10,681 nucleotides of DNA from Thermoanaerobaculia bacterium (lineage in GTDB: Bacteria > Acidobacteriota > Thermoanaerobaculia > UBA5066), in NCBI GenBank assembly GCA_017999215.1, contig JAGOBQ010000099.1, positions 1 through 10,681 on the forward strand, read 5' to 3'. The translations under genes and the position numbers were made by a program. Of this stretch, positions 1 through 6,440 are shown one piece after another (position 1 is the first letter of the stretch; the number at the start of each line of letters is the position of its first letter). Below the pieces are notes generated by a model. That model did no database searches. It saw only the letters and a list, made by a program, of their open reading frames with translations, and was not told the DNA's origin.

Positions 1-233
1 CGGCGGCTCCGATAGGCGCCGGCGAGGAAGAGGAGGCCGGTCCAGATGACGACGACCGGCCCGACGAGGACGAGGTACCAGGCGAACGGGTAGAGGGGCG
101 TCAGCCGGTCCGGGAAGAAGCGGGGGAGGAGCTCGCTCCGGACGAGGTACGCGGCCGCGAGGGCCGCGAGGGTCGACGTCAGGTCGGCGGCGTAGAGCGA
201 GGCGGCGACGGACCTCGCCTGCTGCTTCAGCAT
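1..233 (-). CDS. Probable initiating sugar-phosphate transferase, N-terminal part (truncated by window edge)
   Basis: Seen: an open frame from ATG at 233 runs off the left edge (77 codons). It begins MLKQQARSVAASLYAADLTS and has two hydrophobic stretches, about residues 12-27 and 47-71 (around WYLVLVGPVVVIW), split by a segment with RSELLPRFFPDRLTPLYPF. Known: polyprenyl glycosylphosphotransferases, which move a sugar phosphate onto undecaprenyl phosphate to start repeat-unit synthesis, often open with several membrane helices of this kind, and they are common partners of DUF1972 glycosyltransferases. Inference: this is the membrane N-terminus of such an enzyme. The catalytic C-terminal domain is outside the window, so another polytopic polysaccharide protein (polymerase, flippase) remains possible. 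The start codon overlaps the end of the preceding glycosyltransferase by 7 bases (227-233), which supports this start and translational coupling. Confidence 0.6.
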   Translation of the reverse strand, partial: MLKQQARSVAASLYAADLTSTLAALAAAYLVRSELLPRFFPDRLTPLYPFAWYLVLVGPVVVIWTGLLFLAGAYRSR

Positions 234-1360
234 TCCGGCCCCGATCGTAGCCCGTTCGGGACCCGCCCGGAGAAGAGCGCCTCGTAGGCGTCGGTCACGT
301 CGTCCCAGCGGTAGCGCTCCTCGGCGCGCCGGCGGGCCGCCTCGCCGAGGGTGGCGCGTCGTGCCGCGTCGGGGAGGAGGGCGGTGAGGAGCCCGGTGAG
401 CGTCGCGGGCTGGCGGGCGTCCCAGAAGAGGGCGGCGTCCCCCGCGACCTCGCGGTTCTCGGGGGTGTCGTGGACGAGGACGGGGCGGCCGTAGCCCATC
501 GCCTCGATGAGCGCCGGGTGCGTCCCGCCCACCTCGGTCGCGTGGACGTAGGCCGCCGTGTTCGCGAGGAGGGCGCGGTAGCCCTCGCCGTAGATCGCCC
601 CGGGGAGGACGACGCGGGGGTCCCTCGCCGCCTCTTCCTTCAGGCGCGCGATGAAGCCCTCGGCGTACGGGGCCGACCCGACGAGGAGGAGCGGGAGCTC
701 GCCCGGGACGTCCCGGTAGGCGCGGACGACGGCGTCGGGGTTGTTCTCCGGTTCGAAGCGGGAGACGTAGAGGAGGTACCGTTCCGGCTCGAGACCGAGG
801 CTCCCGAGGACCGTCGCGTCCTCCGGCTCGGGGAGGTCGGAGCCGTACGGGACGAACGCCGACTCGGCGCCGTACCGTTCCCGGTAGTACCGCCGGATCT
901 CTTCCGCGTCGGTCACGACGACGTCGGGGAGGACGCAGGAGAGCCGCTCCGAGAGCGCGTAGACCGCCTTCCCGAGGCGGTTCCACTTCCGCCGGTTCCG
1001 CTCGAGGCCGTCGACGTTCAGGAGGACCCGCGTCCCGGCGCCGAGGAGGCGGGGGAGCCGGCAGGCGAGCGCGTTCGCGCCGTTGCAGACCAGGACGGCG
1101 TCGTATGAGGCGACGGCCGCGTGGAGCCCCGACGTCACGCCGTGGACGACCGTGTCGAGGTACTTGTGCCGGAACGTCGGCGCGAAGACGACGCGGACGC
1201 CGCGCCAGCGGGAGACGGCCTCGCGGACGGCGCCGCGGCGGGCGTAGACGGTCACGTCGTGCCCCCGCGCCGCGAGGCGCGCGGAGAGCTCCTCGGCGAG
1301 CGTCTCGAACCCGCCGTACGCCGCCGGGACGCCGCGCGTCCCGAGGATCGCGAGCCTCAC
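227..1360 (-). CDS. GT4 family glycosyltransferase with DUF1972-type N-terminus
   Basis: A 377-residue retaining, GT-B fold glycosyltransferase, probably cytoplasmic, adding a sugar to a lipid-linked repeat unit. The N-terminus has the DUF1972 signature: ILGTRGVPAAYGGFET at residues 5-20, then ELSARLAARGHDVTVYAR. Similar proteins include rhamnosyl- and other transferases of capsule clusters. The C-terminal half carries YVSRFEPENN, followed by GGTHPALIEAMGYGRP at about 278-293, the donor-nucleotide loop in this branch (in place of the usual EX7E spacing). Length is normal for the family. I chose the GTG at 1360 because the family signature starts at once and the codon overlaps the previous stop as GTGA (1357-1360). 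An open frame continues upstream for over 800 codons, but it is an antisense-style arginine/proline-rich shadow of the other glycosyltransferases. Donor and acceptor cannot be read from sequence. Confidence 0.9.
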   Translation of the reverse strand: MRLAILGTRGVPAAYGGFETLAEELSARLAARGHDVTVYARRGAVREAVSRWRGVRVVFAPTFRHKYLDTVVHGVTSGLHAAVASYDAVLVCNGANALACRLPRLLGAGTRVLLNVDGLERNRRKWNRLGKAVYALSERLSCVLPDVVVTDAEEIRRYYRERYGAESAFVPYGSDLPEPEDATVLGSLGLEPERYLLYVSRFEPENNPDAVVRAYRDVPGELPLLLVGSAPYAEGFIARLKEEAARDPRVVLPGAIYGEGYRALLANTAAYVHATEVGGTHPALIEAMGYGRPVLVHDTPENREVAGDAALFWDARQPATLTGLLTALLPDAARRATLGEAARRRAEERYRWDDVTDAYEALFSGRVPNGLRSGPEC

Positions 1361-2388
1361 GCGTCCACGTCCGGGATCCGCGCGCCTCCCGGGTCCGGCC
1401 CGAACCAGCGGAGGAGCGCCCGGTCGGAGACGGTCCGGCGCTCGAGGACCTCGCGGCGCTTGGCGAGGAGCCGCGCCCGGTTCCGGGCGAGCCAGCGAAG
1501 CGCCTCGAGGGAGGTCCTCTCCCTGAAGACGCAGGCTCCGACGACGACGACGTCGCGGGCGAACGTGAGGGGGAACGTCGCGCGGAGGTGGTCCGGGCCC
1601 GCGTTGTTGACCCGGAGGAGGAACCGGTTCTTCACCGAGTGGAGGTTCGCGATGGCCGACATCGACGGACGGCGCTCCGGGAGGTTCCGGCGGCGGTGCC
1701 ACGCGAGCGCCGACGGGATGCAGCGGGCCGTCCATCCCCGTCCGCGGAGGCGCCAGGCGAGGTCGACGTCCTCCCGGTAGACGAAGAAGTCGTCGTCGAA
1801 GAATCCGGTCGAGATCTTCGCGTCGGCGAGGGCCGAGGCGCGGTAGAGGGCGACGCAGCCGGAGACGCCGAAGACCTCGGCGGGCCGGTCCCACCGGCCG
1901 GTGTCGGGCTCGCCCGCTCCGACGTCGAAGTGCCGCCCTCCGCGCGTCATCCGGATCCCGACCGTGTCGATGACCCCGGTCGGCGCGAGCTCGGGTCCGT
2001 CGGCCCGCAGGATCTTCCCGGTCAGCGCCCCGACCCACTCCCGGCCGGGCCGGTCCGCGTCGGCGAGGAGCCGCTCGAGGTAGTCGGGGGCGAGGACGAC
2101 GTCCGCGTTCAGGACGAGGACCCACTCGGCTCCCCGCTCGATCGCCTTCGCGATCCCGACGTTGTGCCCCCCCGCGAAGCCCAGGTTCTCGCGCGAGGCG
2201 ACGATCTCCATCGGCGCCGGGGCGGTCTTCTGCGCGGCCGCGAGCGCGGCGCGCGTGCCGTCCTCCGAGCGGTTGTCGACGGCCACGACGGCGAAGTCGC
2301 GGAAGGTCTGCGCGAAGAGCGTCGGGAGGAGCCGCTCGGTGTCGCGCGACTCGTTGTGGGTGACGAGGGAGACGACGACGCGCGGCAC
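1357..2388 (-). CDS. GT2 family glycosyltransferase (rhamnosyltransferase-like)
   Basis: A 343-residue inverting GT-A fold glycosyltransferase. Visible motifs: SLVTHNE at 7-13, the nucleotide-binding VDNRSEDGT at 37-45, ENLGFAGGHNVGI at 67-79, the metal-binding position as NADV (94-97, with D96 as the key acid), a GVSGC acceptor-side loop near 174-178, and YREDVDLAWR at 204-213 holding the likely catalytic base, followed by H231. This layout is typical of the rhamnosyltransferase-like GT2 proteins of O-antigen and exopolysaccharide clusters; the sugar itself is not predictable. The GTG start at 2388 directly follows the TGA of the preceding gene (2391-2389), with no gap. The end overlaps the next GTG by 4 bases. 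A C-terminal extension rich in Arg/Leu (about 275-335) may contact membrane or partner. Confidence 0.9.
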   Translation of the reverse strand: MPRVVVSLVTHNESRDTERLLPTLFAQTFRDFAVVAVDNRSEDGTRAALAAAQKTAPAPMEIVASRENLGFAGGHNVGIAKAIERGAEWVLVLNADVVLAPDYLERLLADADRPGREWVGALTGKILRADGPELAPTGVIDTVGIRMTRGGRHFDVGAGEPDTGRWDRPAEVFGVSGCVALYRASALADAKISTGFFDDDFFVYREDVDLAWRLRGRGWTARCIPSALAWHRRRNLPERRPSMSAIANLHSVKNRFLLRVNNAGPDHLRATFPLTFARDVVVVGACVFRERTSLEALRWLARNRARLLAKRREVLERRTVSDRALLRWFGPDPGGARIPDVDA

Positions 2389-3348
2389 TCAGCTCTCCCG
2401 CGGCAGCAGCGCGCTCCGGAAGCCGAGCCCGAGGAGGCCGCGGAGGACGCGGACGTACGCCCGCGCCGCCTCGGGCCGGGCGTGGTCGCCGCGGACGAGC
2501 GGGAGGAGGGCGAGGCGGAGGAACGCCCCGGCGGCCAGGACGGTCCTCGCCCCGGCGCGCGTGGCCGGCCCGGAATGGCGCCCCAGGTACCGGAGGAGGT
2601 TCCGCGTGTAGAGCGGGAGGTAGTCGTCGTAGGGGAGCGCGCGCATCGTCGTCCCGCCCACGTGGCTCGCGCGAGCCGCGGGGACGAAGCGGATACGGTA
2701 CCCCGATTCGAGGAGCTTCGCAGAGAGGTCGACGTCCTCGAACCAGGCGGGAGCGAACGCGGGGTCGAAGCCGCTCACCCGCTCGTACGCGGCGCGCCGC
2801 ACGAGGAGCGCGGCGGCCGCGGGCTGCTCGACGTCGAACGGGCGCGTCCGGTCCCGGTCGAGGTAGCGCTCCCTGCGGAAGCCGCGGTTCGACGGGAAGA
2901 GGCGATTCACGAGGAACGCCTCGCGGGCGAGCGACGCGAGCGTCGGGAGCGTCCGGAGCTGGAACTCCTCCTGCCCGTCGCCTTCGAGGGCGGGCGCGAC
3001 GGCCGCGACGCCCGGGTCGGCGTCGAGCTCGGCGAGGAGCGCGGCGAGCGCGGCGCGGCCGTCGACGAGCGCGGCGTCGGGGTTCAGGAAGAGGAGCGCC
3101 TCGGGGTCGGGGAGCCCGTCCACCCGGCCCGCTCCCAGGTTGCAGGCCGGGCCGAAGCCGGCATTCGACGGCAGGCGGAGGACGACGGCGCCCGCCCGCT
3201 CGGCTTCGTCGGCCGAGCCGTCGGACGAGGCGTTGTCGACGACGACGACCCGGGCCGGCGCGGGGACGGACGCGACGGCCCGGCCGACGTGCCCGGCCGA
3301 GTTCCAGGAAACGACGACCGCCCTCACCCGGGCGAGAGGGTCGCTCAC
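2389..3348 (-). CDS. GT2 family glycosyltransferase
   Basis: A 319-residue GT-A glycosyltransferase. Motifs: AVVVSWNSAGHV at 10-21, VVVDNASSDGS at 35-45, SNAGFGPACNLG at 61-72, metal/nucleotide motif NPDA at 89-92, and the catalytic-side FEDVDLSAK at 203-211 with H229 following. The last 60 residues (VLAAGAFLRLALLPLV) include a hydrophobic helix that could sit on the membrane. The start is GTG at 3348, which overlaps the preceding stop as GTGA (3345-3348). The longer open frame reaching 4338 is rejected: its upstream part is Arg/Pro-rich and lies wholly over the preceding glycosyltransferase in another frame. It shares the NxDA and (Y/F)EDxDL plan with its two GT2 neighbours, so the three probably arose by duplication and then took on different donors or acceptors. 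Confidence 0.9.
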   Translation of the reverse strand: MSDPLARVRAVVVSWNSAGHVGRAVASVPAPARVVVVDNASSDGSADEAERAGAVVLRLPSNAGFGPACNLGAGRVDGLPDPEALLFLNPDAALVDGRAALAALLAELDADPGVAAVAPALEGDGQEEFQLRTLPTLASLAREAFLVNRLFPSNRGFRRERYLDRDRTRPFDVEQPAAAALLVRRAAYERVSGFDPAFAPAWFEDVDLSAKLLESGYRIRFVPAARASHVGGTTMRALPYDDYLPLYTRNLLRYLGRHSGPATRAGARTVLAAGAFLRLALLPLVRGDHARPEAARAYVRVLRGLLGLGFRSALLPRES

Positions 3349-4268
3349 CGCGGGAGGCTCCGCAGGAGCGGCGGCCCGCCGCGCGCGGCACGGTCCTCGG
3401 CCGAGCGGCGCGCGACCGCGGCCGAGGCGGCGGCGAGCGTCCGGAGGGCGCGCCCCGCGCCGAGCTCGCGGACGGCGTCGCGAAGGGCGGGGAGCGGCAC
3501 GGGATGAACGAGGAACGCGGAGAGGCGGGCGGAGGCCGAGAGGTTGCGGCGGAGCGTCCGGAGGCGGTTCCCGAGGAGGAGCCGCCACTTTCGCTCGGGA
3601 GTTCGGCGTCCTGTCGCCGAGCCGGCATGACGGGCCCGGGCGGCGGGGACGCAGGCGAAGCGCGCCCCGGAGCGGAGGAGCCGAAGGGCGAGGTCGGCAT
3701 CCTCGTACCAGGCAAAGAAGGAGCCGGCGAAGCCTCCGGCCTCCTCGAACGCCCGCCTCCGGAAGACGGGCGCCGTGCCGGAGACGCCGGGAACCGGGAA
3801 AGCGGGCGCGCCGGGCGGCGGCGGCGGCTCCCCGTGGCCAAGCTGGACGGCCTCGAGGCGACGGTTCCACGCGATTCCGAGGCCGTCGGCGAGGCGCCCC
3901 TCGCCGTCCAGGATCACCCCCTGGACGGCGGCCAGCCCCGGGTCGGCCTCCAGCGCGGCGACGCACGCGGCGAGGTAGCCCGGCTCGAGGACGGCGTCGT
4001 TGTTGACGAACGCGAGGTAGGGGAGCGACTTCAGCCGGGCGTCGATCGCCCCGCCGTTCGCGGCGGAAGCGAATCCGCGGTTCGCCCCGAGCGGGAGAAC
4101 GAAGACGCCGGGGCGCGCCGCGAGCCGCCGGAGCTCCTCCGCGTCGGAGCCGTTGTCGACGACGAGGAGCCGCGACGCCGGCTCTTCCGCGAGCGCGTCG
4201 AGGCAGGCGTCGAGGAGCGCCCCCCCGTTCCAGTTCACGACCACGACCCCGACCGGGAGCCTCTCCAT
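3345..4268 (-). CDS. GT2 family glycosyltransferase, first gene of the polysaccharide operon
   Basis: A 307-residue GT-A glycosyltransferase from the ATG at 4268. Motifs: GVVVVNWNGG at 7-16, LLVVDNGSDAEEL at 34-46, GANRGFASAANGG at 61-73, metal motif NNDA at 89-92, GVSGTAPVFRR at 161-171, and the catalytic-side YEDADLALR at 188-196, with H214. Two starts compete. ATG 4316 would add 16 poorly conserved residues, overlap the integrase stop by 7 bases and has GGAAGG four bases upstream. ATG 4268 puts the family's opening beta strand at residue 7 and leaves room for a leader, but has no clear ribosome site. I prefer 4268 on family fit, with modest certainty. The gene lies directly downstream of the integrase, so its native upstream region was probably displaced by the integrated element. 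Confidence 0.87.
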   Translation of the reverse strand: MERLPVGVVVVNWNGGALLDACLDALAEEPASRLLVVDNGSDAEELRRLAARPGVFVLPLGANRGFASAANGGAIDARLKSLPYLAFVNNDAVLEPGYLAACVAALEADPGLAAVQGVILDGEGRLADGLGIAWNRRLEAVQLGHGEPPPPPGAPAFPVPGVSGTAPVFRRRAFEEAGGFAGSFFAWYEDADLALRLLRSGARFACVPAARARHAGSATGRRTPERKWRLLLGNRLRTLRRNLSASARLSAFLVHPVPLPALRDAVRELGAGRALRTLAAASAAVARRSAEDRAARGGPPLLRSLPR

Positions 4269-4306
4269 CCGGGCGATTATCGGGGGCGCCGTAAAATCCG
4301 CTTCCG

Positions 4307-4338
4307 ATTCTAACATCCGGCCTTCCGGCGCTCGTCAA
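4307..4338 (-). promoter_or_regulatory. Weak sigma70-like promoter candidate at the element/polysaccharide operon junction
   Basis: On the minus strand, TTGACG (4338-4333) lies 20 bases upstream of TAGAAT (4312-4307). Both hexamers are near consensus, but the spacer is longer than the usual 16-18. The surrounding 60 bases are the least G+C-rich part of this stretch (GATTTTAC, GATAATC). A transcript from here would start around 4300 and give a short leader to the ATG at 4268. The -35 part lies inside the 3' end of the integrase gene. This is a guess from pattern only. Confidence 0.25.
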
Positions 4339-5464
4339 GAGGAATCACGGCCCCTTCTCGTGGCGCCGGAGAGACCCCCGACCCCTCGAGGCGCCCGATC
4401 CGGTCGACGGCCTCCCGTAGATGTTCCGGTGCCAAGTGCGCGTATCGGCTCGTCTGCACGATGTTCGAGTGCCCGAGAAGCTCGGAGACGGTCCGCAGCG
4501 GAACGCCGTCGGCGACGAGCCAGGACGCGAAGGTGTGCCTCAGCGAATGGACGGTGAGGGTCTTCCTCAGGCCGGCCCGATCCCGCGCGCGGGAGAAGTG
4601 CCCCTGTATGTTGTAGGCGATCCACGGTTGCCCATCCGGGCGCCGGAAGACGAGCGCCGCAGGCGTGCCGCGCGGGAGCCCCTCGAGAACCTCGCGGAGC
4701 GGCTCCGAGATCGTCAGTCCGGTGACGCTCTGTGTCTTCCTCCGGTCGAGGACGATCCGGCCGCGGTCGAGGTCGACGGCCTCCCATCGCAGAGAGAGGA
4801 TCTCGCCCAACCGCGCCCCGGTGTAGAGGAGCGCGCGGAAGACCGGGATCGTGGAGACGGCCGGGACCTGGTATCGGAAGACGCTCGTAGGCGCGTCCGG
4901 TGTCGTCTCGAGTGCGCGCAGGAACGCCCGCCACTCGTCGGGGGCGAGGAAGTCGACCCTGTTCTTCGGCGCCCGGAGCCGCGGCACGCTCCCGGCCGGC
5001 ATCGGCGTGCGCTCGATCCACTCCCACTTCAGGAGGACGTTGAACATGGCGCGCATCAGCTCGAACTCGCGGTTGACGGTGCCGGGCGCCGCGCCTTCCT
5101 CCGTCCGGGTCGCGCCGTAGGCGATGAAGTCGGAGGGCCGGAGCGAGTCGAGACGACGGTCTCCGAGGAGCCGGAGGACGTTCGCGGTGAAGCACATCCC
5201 GACGTTCCGGAACGTCTGGGGGGCGTAGGACCCCTTCCGGGACGCCATGTACTCGGCGACGGCCTCCGTCATCGTCAGGTCGTGGGTGATCCCCTTCCCG
5301 CGCCGGCCGGCCGCTCGCGCGAGCCGGGCCTTATAGGTGCGCGTTGCCTCAGCGTGGGTCAGGTGCGACGGGAGCGTCTCGAGGACCCGCGGGCCGGCCT
5401 TCGTGCCCGTCGAGTAGTAGCGCATCTTCCACTTCTGGGTCTTCGGATCTCTCCAGAGCGGCAT
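4310..5464 (-). CDS. Tyrosine recombinase / phage integrase, complete
   Basis: A 384-residue site-specific recombinase that integrates and excises the element. The N-terminus (1-60, with KWKMRYYSTGTKAGPR) resembles an arm-type DNA-binding domain. Residues about 65-160 (LTMTEAVAEYMASRKG onward) form the SAM-like core-binding domain, and 175-360 the catalytic domain. The full catalytic set is visible: R218 (TGARLGE), K243 in the RRKTQ hairpin, H306 and R309 (HSLRHTF), H332 (LLGHSN) and nucleophile Y341 (SRYAHL). So it is probably active. ATG 5464 is preceded by AGGAGG at 5482-5477, a rather long 12-base spacing, and fits the domain start. Its 5' end overlaps the ParB-like fragment by 116 bases in another frame. 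The stop (TAG 4312-4310) lies 41 bases before the first glycosyltransferase start. No excisionase is evident beside it. Confidence 0.95.
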   Translation of the reverse strand: MPLWRDPKTQKWKMRYYSTGTKAGPRVLETLPSHLTHAEATRTYKARLARAAGRRGKGITHDLTMTEAVAEYMASRKGSYAPQTFRNVGMCFTANVLRLLGDRRLDSLRPSDFIAYGATRTEEGAAPGTVNREFELMRAMFNVLLKWEWIERTPMPAGSVPRLRAPKNRVDFLAPDEWRAFLRALETTPDAPTSVFRYQVPAVSTIPVFRALLYTGARLGEILSLRWEAVDLDRGRIVLDRRKTQSVTGLTISEPLREVLEGLPRGTPAALVFRRPDGQPWIAYNIQGHFSRARDRAGLRKTLTVHSLRHTFASWLVADGVPLRTVSELLGHSNIVQTSRYAHLAPEHLREAVDRIGRLEGSGVSPAPREGAVIPLDERRKAGC

Positions 5465-5786
5465 GTTCGGGGTGGTCCTCCTCTCGCTCCGCGGGAAGCG
5501 TACCTCGCGCCGCTGCCTCCCGGACGGCCTCGGGCATGGAGCCGATCTGGACTTCGTGGCGGATGGTGCGGTCGGAGAGCCCGGTTTTCGAGGCGGTGTC
5601 GGTGGCGAACGTTTGTGCGGAAATCATTTCCGGACAACCGCCGGCTGGCTTTCGCTTGCGCGCCTCCTCGGCCTTCGCCTCCGGATGCAGCCGCTCATAG
5701 ATGGCCTTCCGTGCGGCGAGGTGCTCCGCGCGCGCGGACGAGCCGCTACGCCACGTTGCCGGCGAGGAACGTTCCGTGCCGGGCAA
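5349..5786 (-). pseudogene. Fragment resembling the HTH region of ParB-like proteins
   Basis: This frame has no ATG or GTG before its midpoint; its only upstream start is TTG 5786, deep inside the preceding gene. From residue 19 (ARAEHLAARKAIYERLHPEAK) to about 95 it looks like the region following the ParB/Srx nuclease-like fold in phage and plasmid ParB-like proteins: an alpha-helical ERAEHLARRKxxYExLHPE stretch, then FATDTASKTGLSDRTIRHEV at 60-79, a helix-turn-helix. The N-terminal ParB domain is absent, and after GTLPAEREE the sequence no longer looks like the family and runs into the integrase gene. Inference: a relic of a larger partition or DNA-binding gene, or a shortened HTH protein still made by coupling to the preceding gene (41-base overlap). 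I recognised the resemblance from memory and could not align it. Confidence 0.5.
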
Positions 5787-6210
5787 CGTCCGCGACGTAG
5801 GCGGCGTCCTCGTCGGCCCGGTCGAACTCCGCGTAGAGGGCCTCTTCGTCGTCGTCGCCCGTCACCGTGATGTCGCACGCCGCGTGCTCCGAAACGCACA
5901 TGGTCAACTCGGCGAGCGGGATGCCGAGAAGCTCCGCGGCTTCCTTCACCTTCGCCAACGACACGCTCCCGCGAGTCGGGCCTGACTGGTAGCGGGCCGG
6001 TGCGGGCGCCGGAGCCGGGCGCGTCACGGGAGCCGGCGCCGGCTTAGCTGCCGGCCGGGCGTGCCCGAGCCGAAAGTGCCTCCGGATCGTCGCCTCGGCG
6101 CCGCCGTAGTTCCGCGCCAGCGTCGCGAAGCTCGCGCCGGCCGCGCGCGAAGCCTCGATCTCGGCGCGGTTCCGGCTGTCGCAGGTCTTACAGGATGCCC
6201 GTATCGTCAT
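5746..6210 (-). CDS. Small zinc-type helix-turn-helix DNA-binding protein (putative regulator)
   Basis: A 154-residue protein in three parts. Residues 1-50 carry CKTC (C7, C10), then RAEIEASRAAGASFATLARNYG, ATIRRHFRLGH with H45 and H50. This matches a pattern often seen in phage and plasmid proteins, CxxC...R..I......G.s...iA..yg.....i.RH....H, which I read as a zinc-stabilised HTH. Residues 51-75 are an Ala/Pro linker (APAPVTRPAPAPAPA). Residues 80-154 contain SLAKVKEAAELLGIPLAEL and an acidic tail (GDDDEEALYAEFDRADED). ATG 6210 has an ideal AGGAGG (6220-6215) four bases upstream. It is the first gene after the capsid terminator and heads the unit leading to the integrase, with palindromes in its leader. 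That fits a regulator of the element, possibly autoregulated. Function is inferred from motif and place only. Confidence 0.75.
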   Translation of the reverse strand: MTIRASCKTCDSRNRAEIEASRAAGASFATLARNYGGAEATIRRHFRLGHARPAAKPAPAPVTRPAPAPAPARYQSGPTRGSVSLAKVKEAAELLGIPLAELTMCVSEHAACDITVTGDDDEEALYAEFDRADEDAAYVADVARHGTFLAGNVA

Positions 6211-6223
6211 TCGTCCTCCTCAC

Positions 6224-6235
6224 GTGACGCGTCAC
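6224..6235. promoter_or_regulatory. Perfect 12-bp palindrome just upstream of the HTH gene
   Basis: GTGACGCGTCAC reads the same on both strands and lies 3 bases from the AGGAGG ribosome site of the HTH gene. It overlaps a CACGTG palindrome (6221-6226), and a further GTCACGTC follows at 6250-6257. Position and symmetry suit an operator for a dimeric regulator that would block transcription or translation start. Short palindromes arise often in G+C-rich DNA, so this is suggestive only. Confidence 0.35.
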
Positions 6236-6268
6236 CCCTTCTCGGGGAGTCACGTCGTCTCCGACCGC

Positions 6269-6280
6269 CGAAGCGCTTCG
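6269..6280. promoter_or_regulatory. Second perfect 12-bp palindrome in the HTH gene leader
   Basis: CGAAGCGCTTCG lies 59 bases upstream of the HTH gene start, 45 bp centre to centre from the palindrome at 6224-6235. It differs in sequence from that site, so the two need not bind the same protein. The rest of the 6211-6402 gap holds further small inverted repeats (CCCC..GGGG at 6296-6308; CCTCGA at 6289-6294 with TCGAGG at 6321-6326) and no ORF I can support. I could not identify a promoter there by consensus. Confidence 0.3.
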
Positions 6281-6402
6281 TCTCGCGGCCTCGATCCCCA
6301 CGAAGGGGCGTGTCGGCGCCTCGAGGAGCCCCGCGCGGAACCGGCCGTGTGTCGCGTCGGGTTGCCGCTCGGAATCGCCGTGGCGCGCCTCCTGGAAGGA
6401 AA

Positions 6403-6432
6403 GGCCGGGAGCGCCCGAGAGCGCCCCCGGCC
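6403..6432 (-). terminator. Rho-independent terminator after the capsid gene
   Basis: On the minus strand, GGCCGGG-G-GCGC pairs with GCGC-T-CCCGGCC: a 12-bp stem with one G-U pair and a 6-base loop (TCTCGG), followed by TTTCCTT. It begins 8 bases after the capsid stop codon. The T tract is interrupted, but the stem is very strong. It separates the replication/capsid transcript from the HTH-integrase unit. Confidence 0.8.
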
Positions 6433-6440
6433 GGGTTGAA

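Noticed and set aside
1105..3507. An 800-codon plus-strand open frame.
   Set aside because: Low-complexity Arg/Glu/Asp/Val composition, antisense to motif-bearing glycosyltransferase genes. Typical antisense shadow.
1361..3841. Upstream part of a 1204-codon minus-strand open frame that ends as the DUF1972 glycosyltransferase.
   Set aside because: It is Arg/Pro-rich, has no domain, and lies out of frame over three convincing GT2 genes. It is a high-G+C shadow; the real gene starts at GTG 1360.
3349..4338. N-terminal extension of the GT2 gene ending at 2389.
   Set aside because: The extension is an out-of-frame reading of the neighbouring GT2 gene. The GTGA junction at 3345-3348 and the family start at AVVVSWN fix the true beginning.
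4421..5800. A 459-codon plus-strand open frame opposite the integrase.
   Set aside because: The integrase on the minus strand has every catalytic residue, and the plus frame has no recognisable motif.
6289..6326. Inverted repeats that could be read as a CRISPR-like or small-RNA structure.
   Set aside because: There are no repeated units with spacers, and the stems are only 4-6 bp. Ordinary structure in G+C-rich intergenic DNA is enough.
6224..6439. A 71-codon plus-strand ORF in the gap between HTH and capsid genes.
   Set aside because: No ribosome site, and it spans the minus-strand terminator and the palindromes. Nothing in the product suggests a protein.
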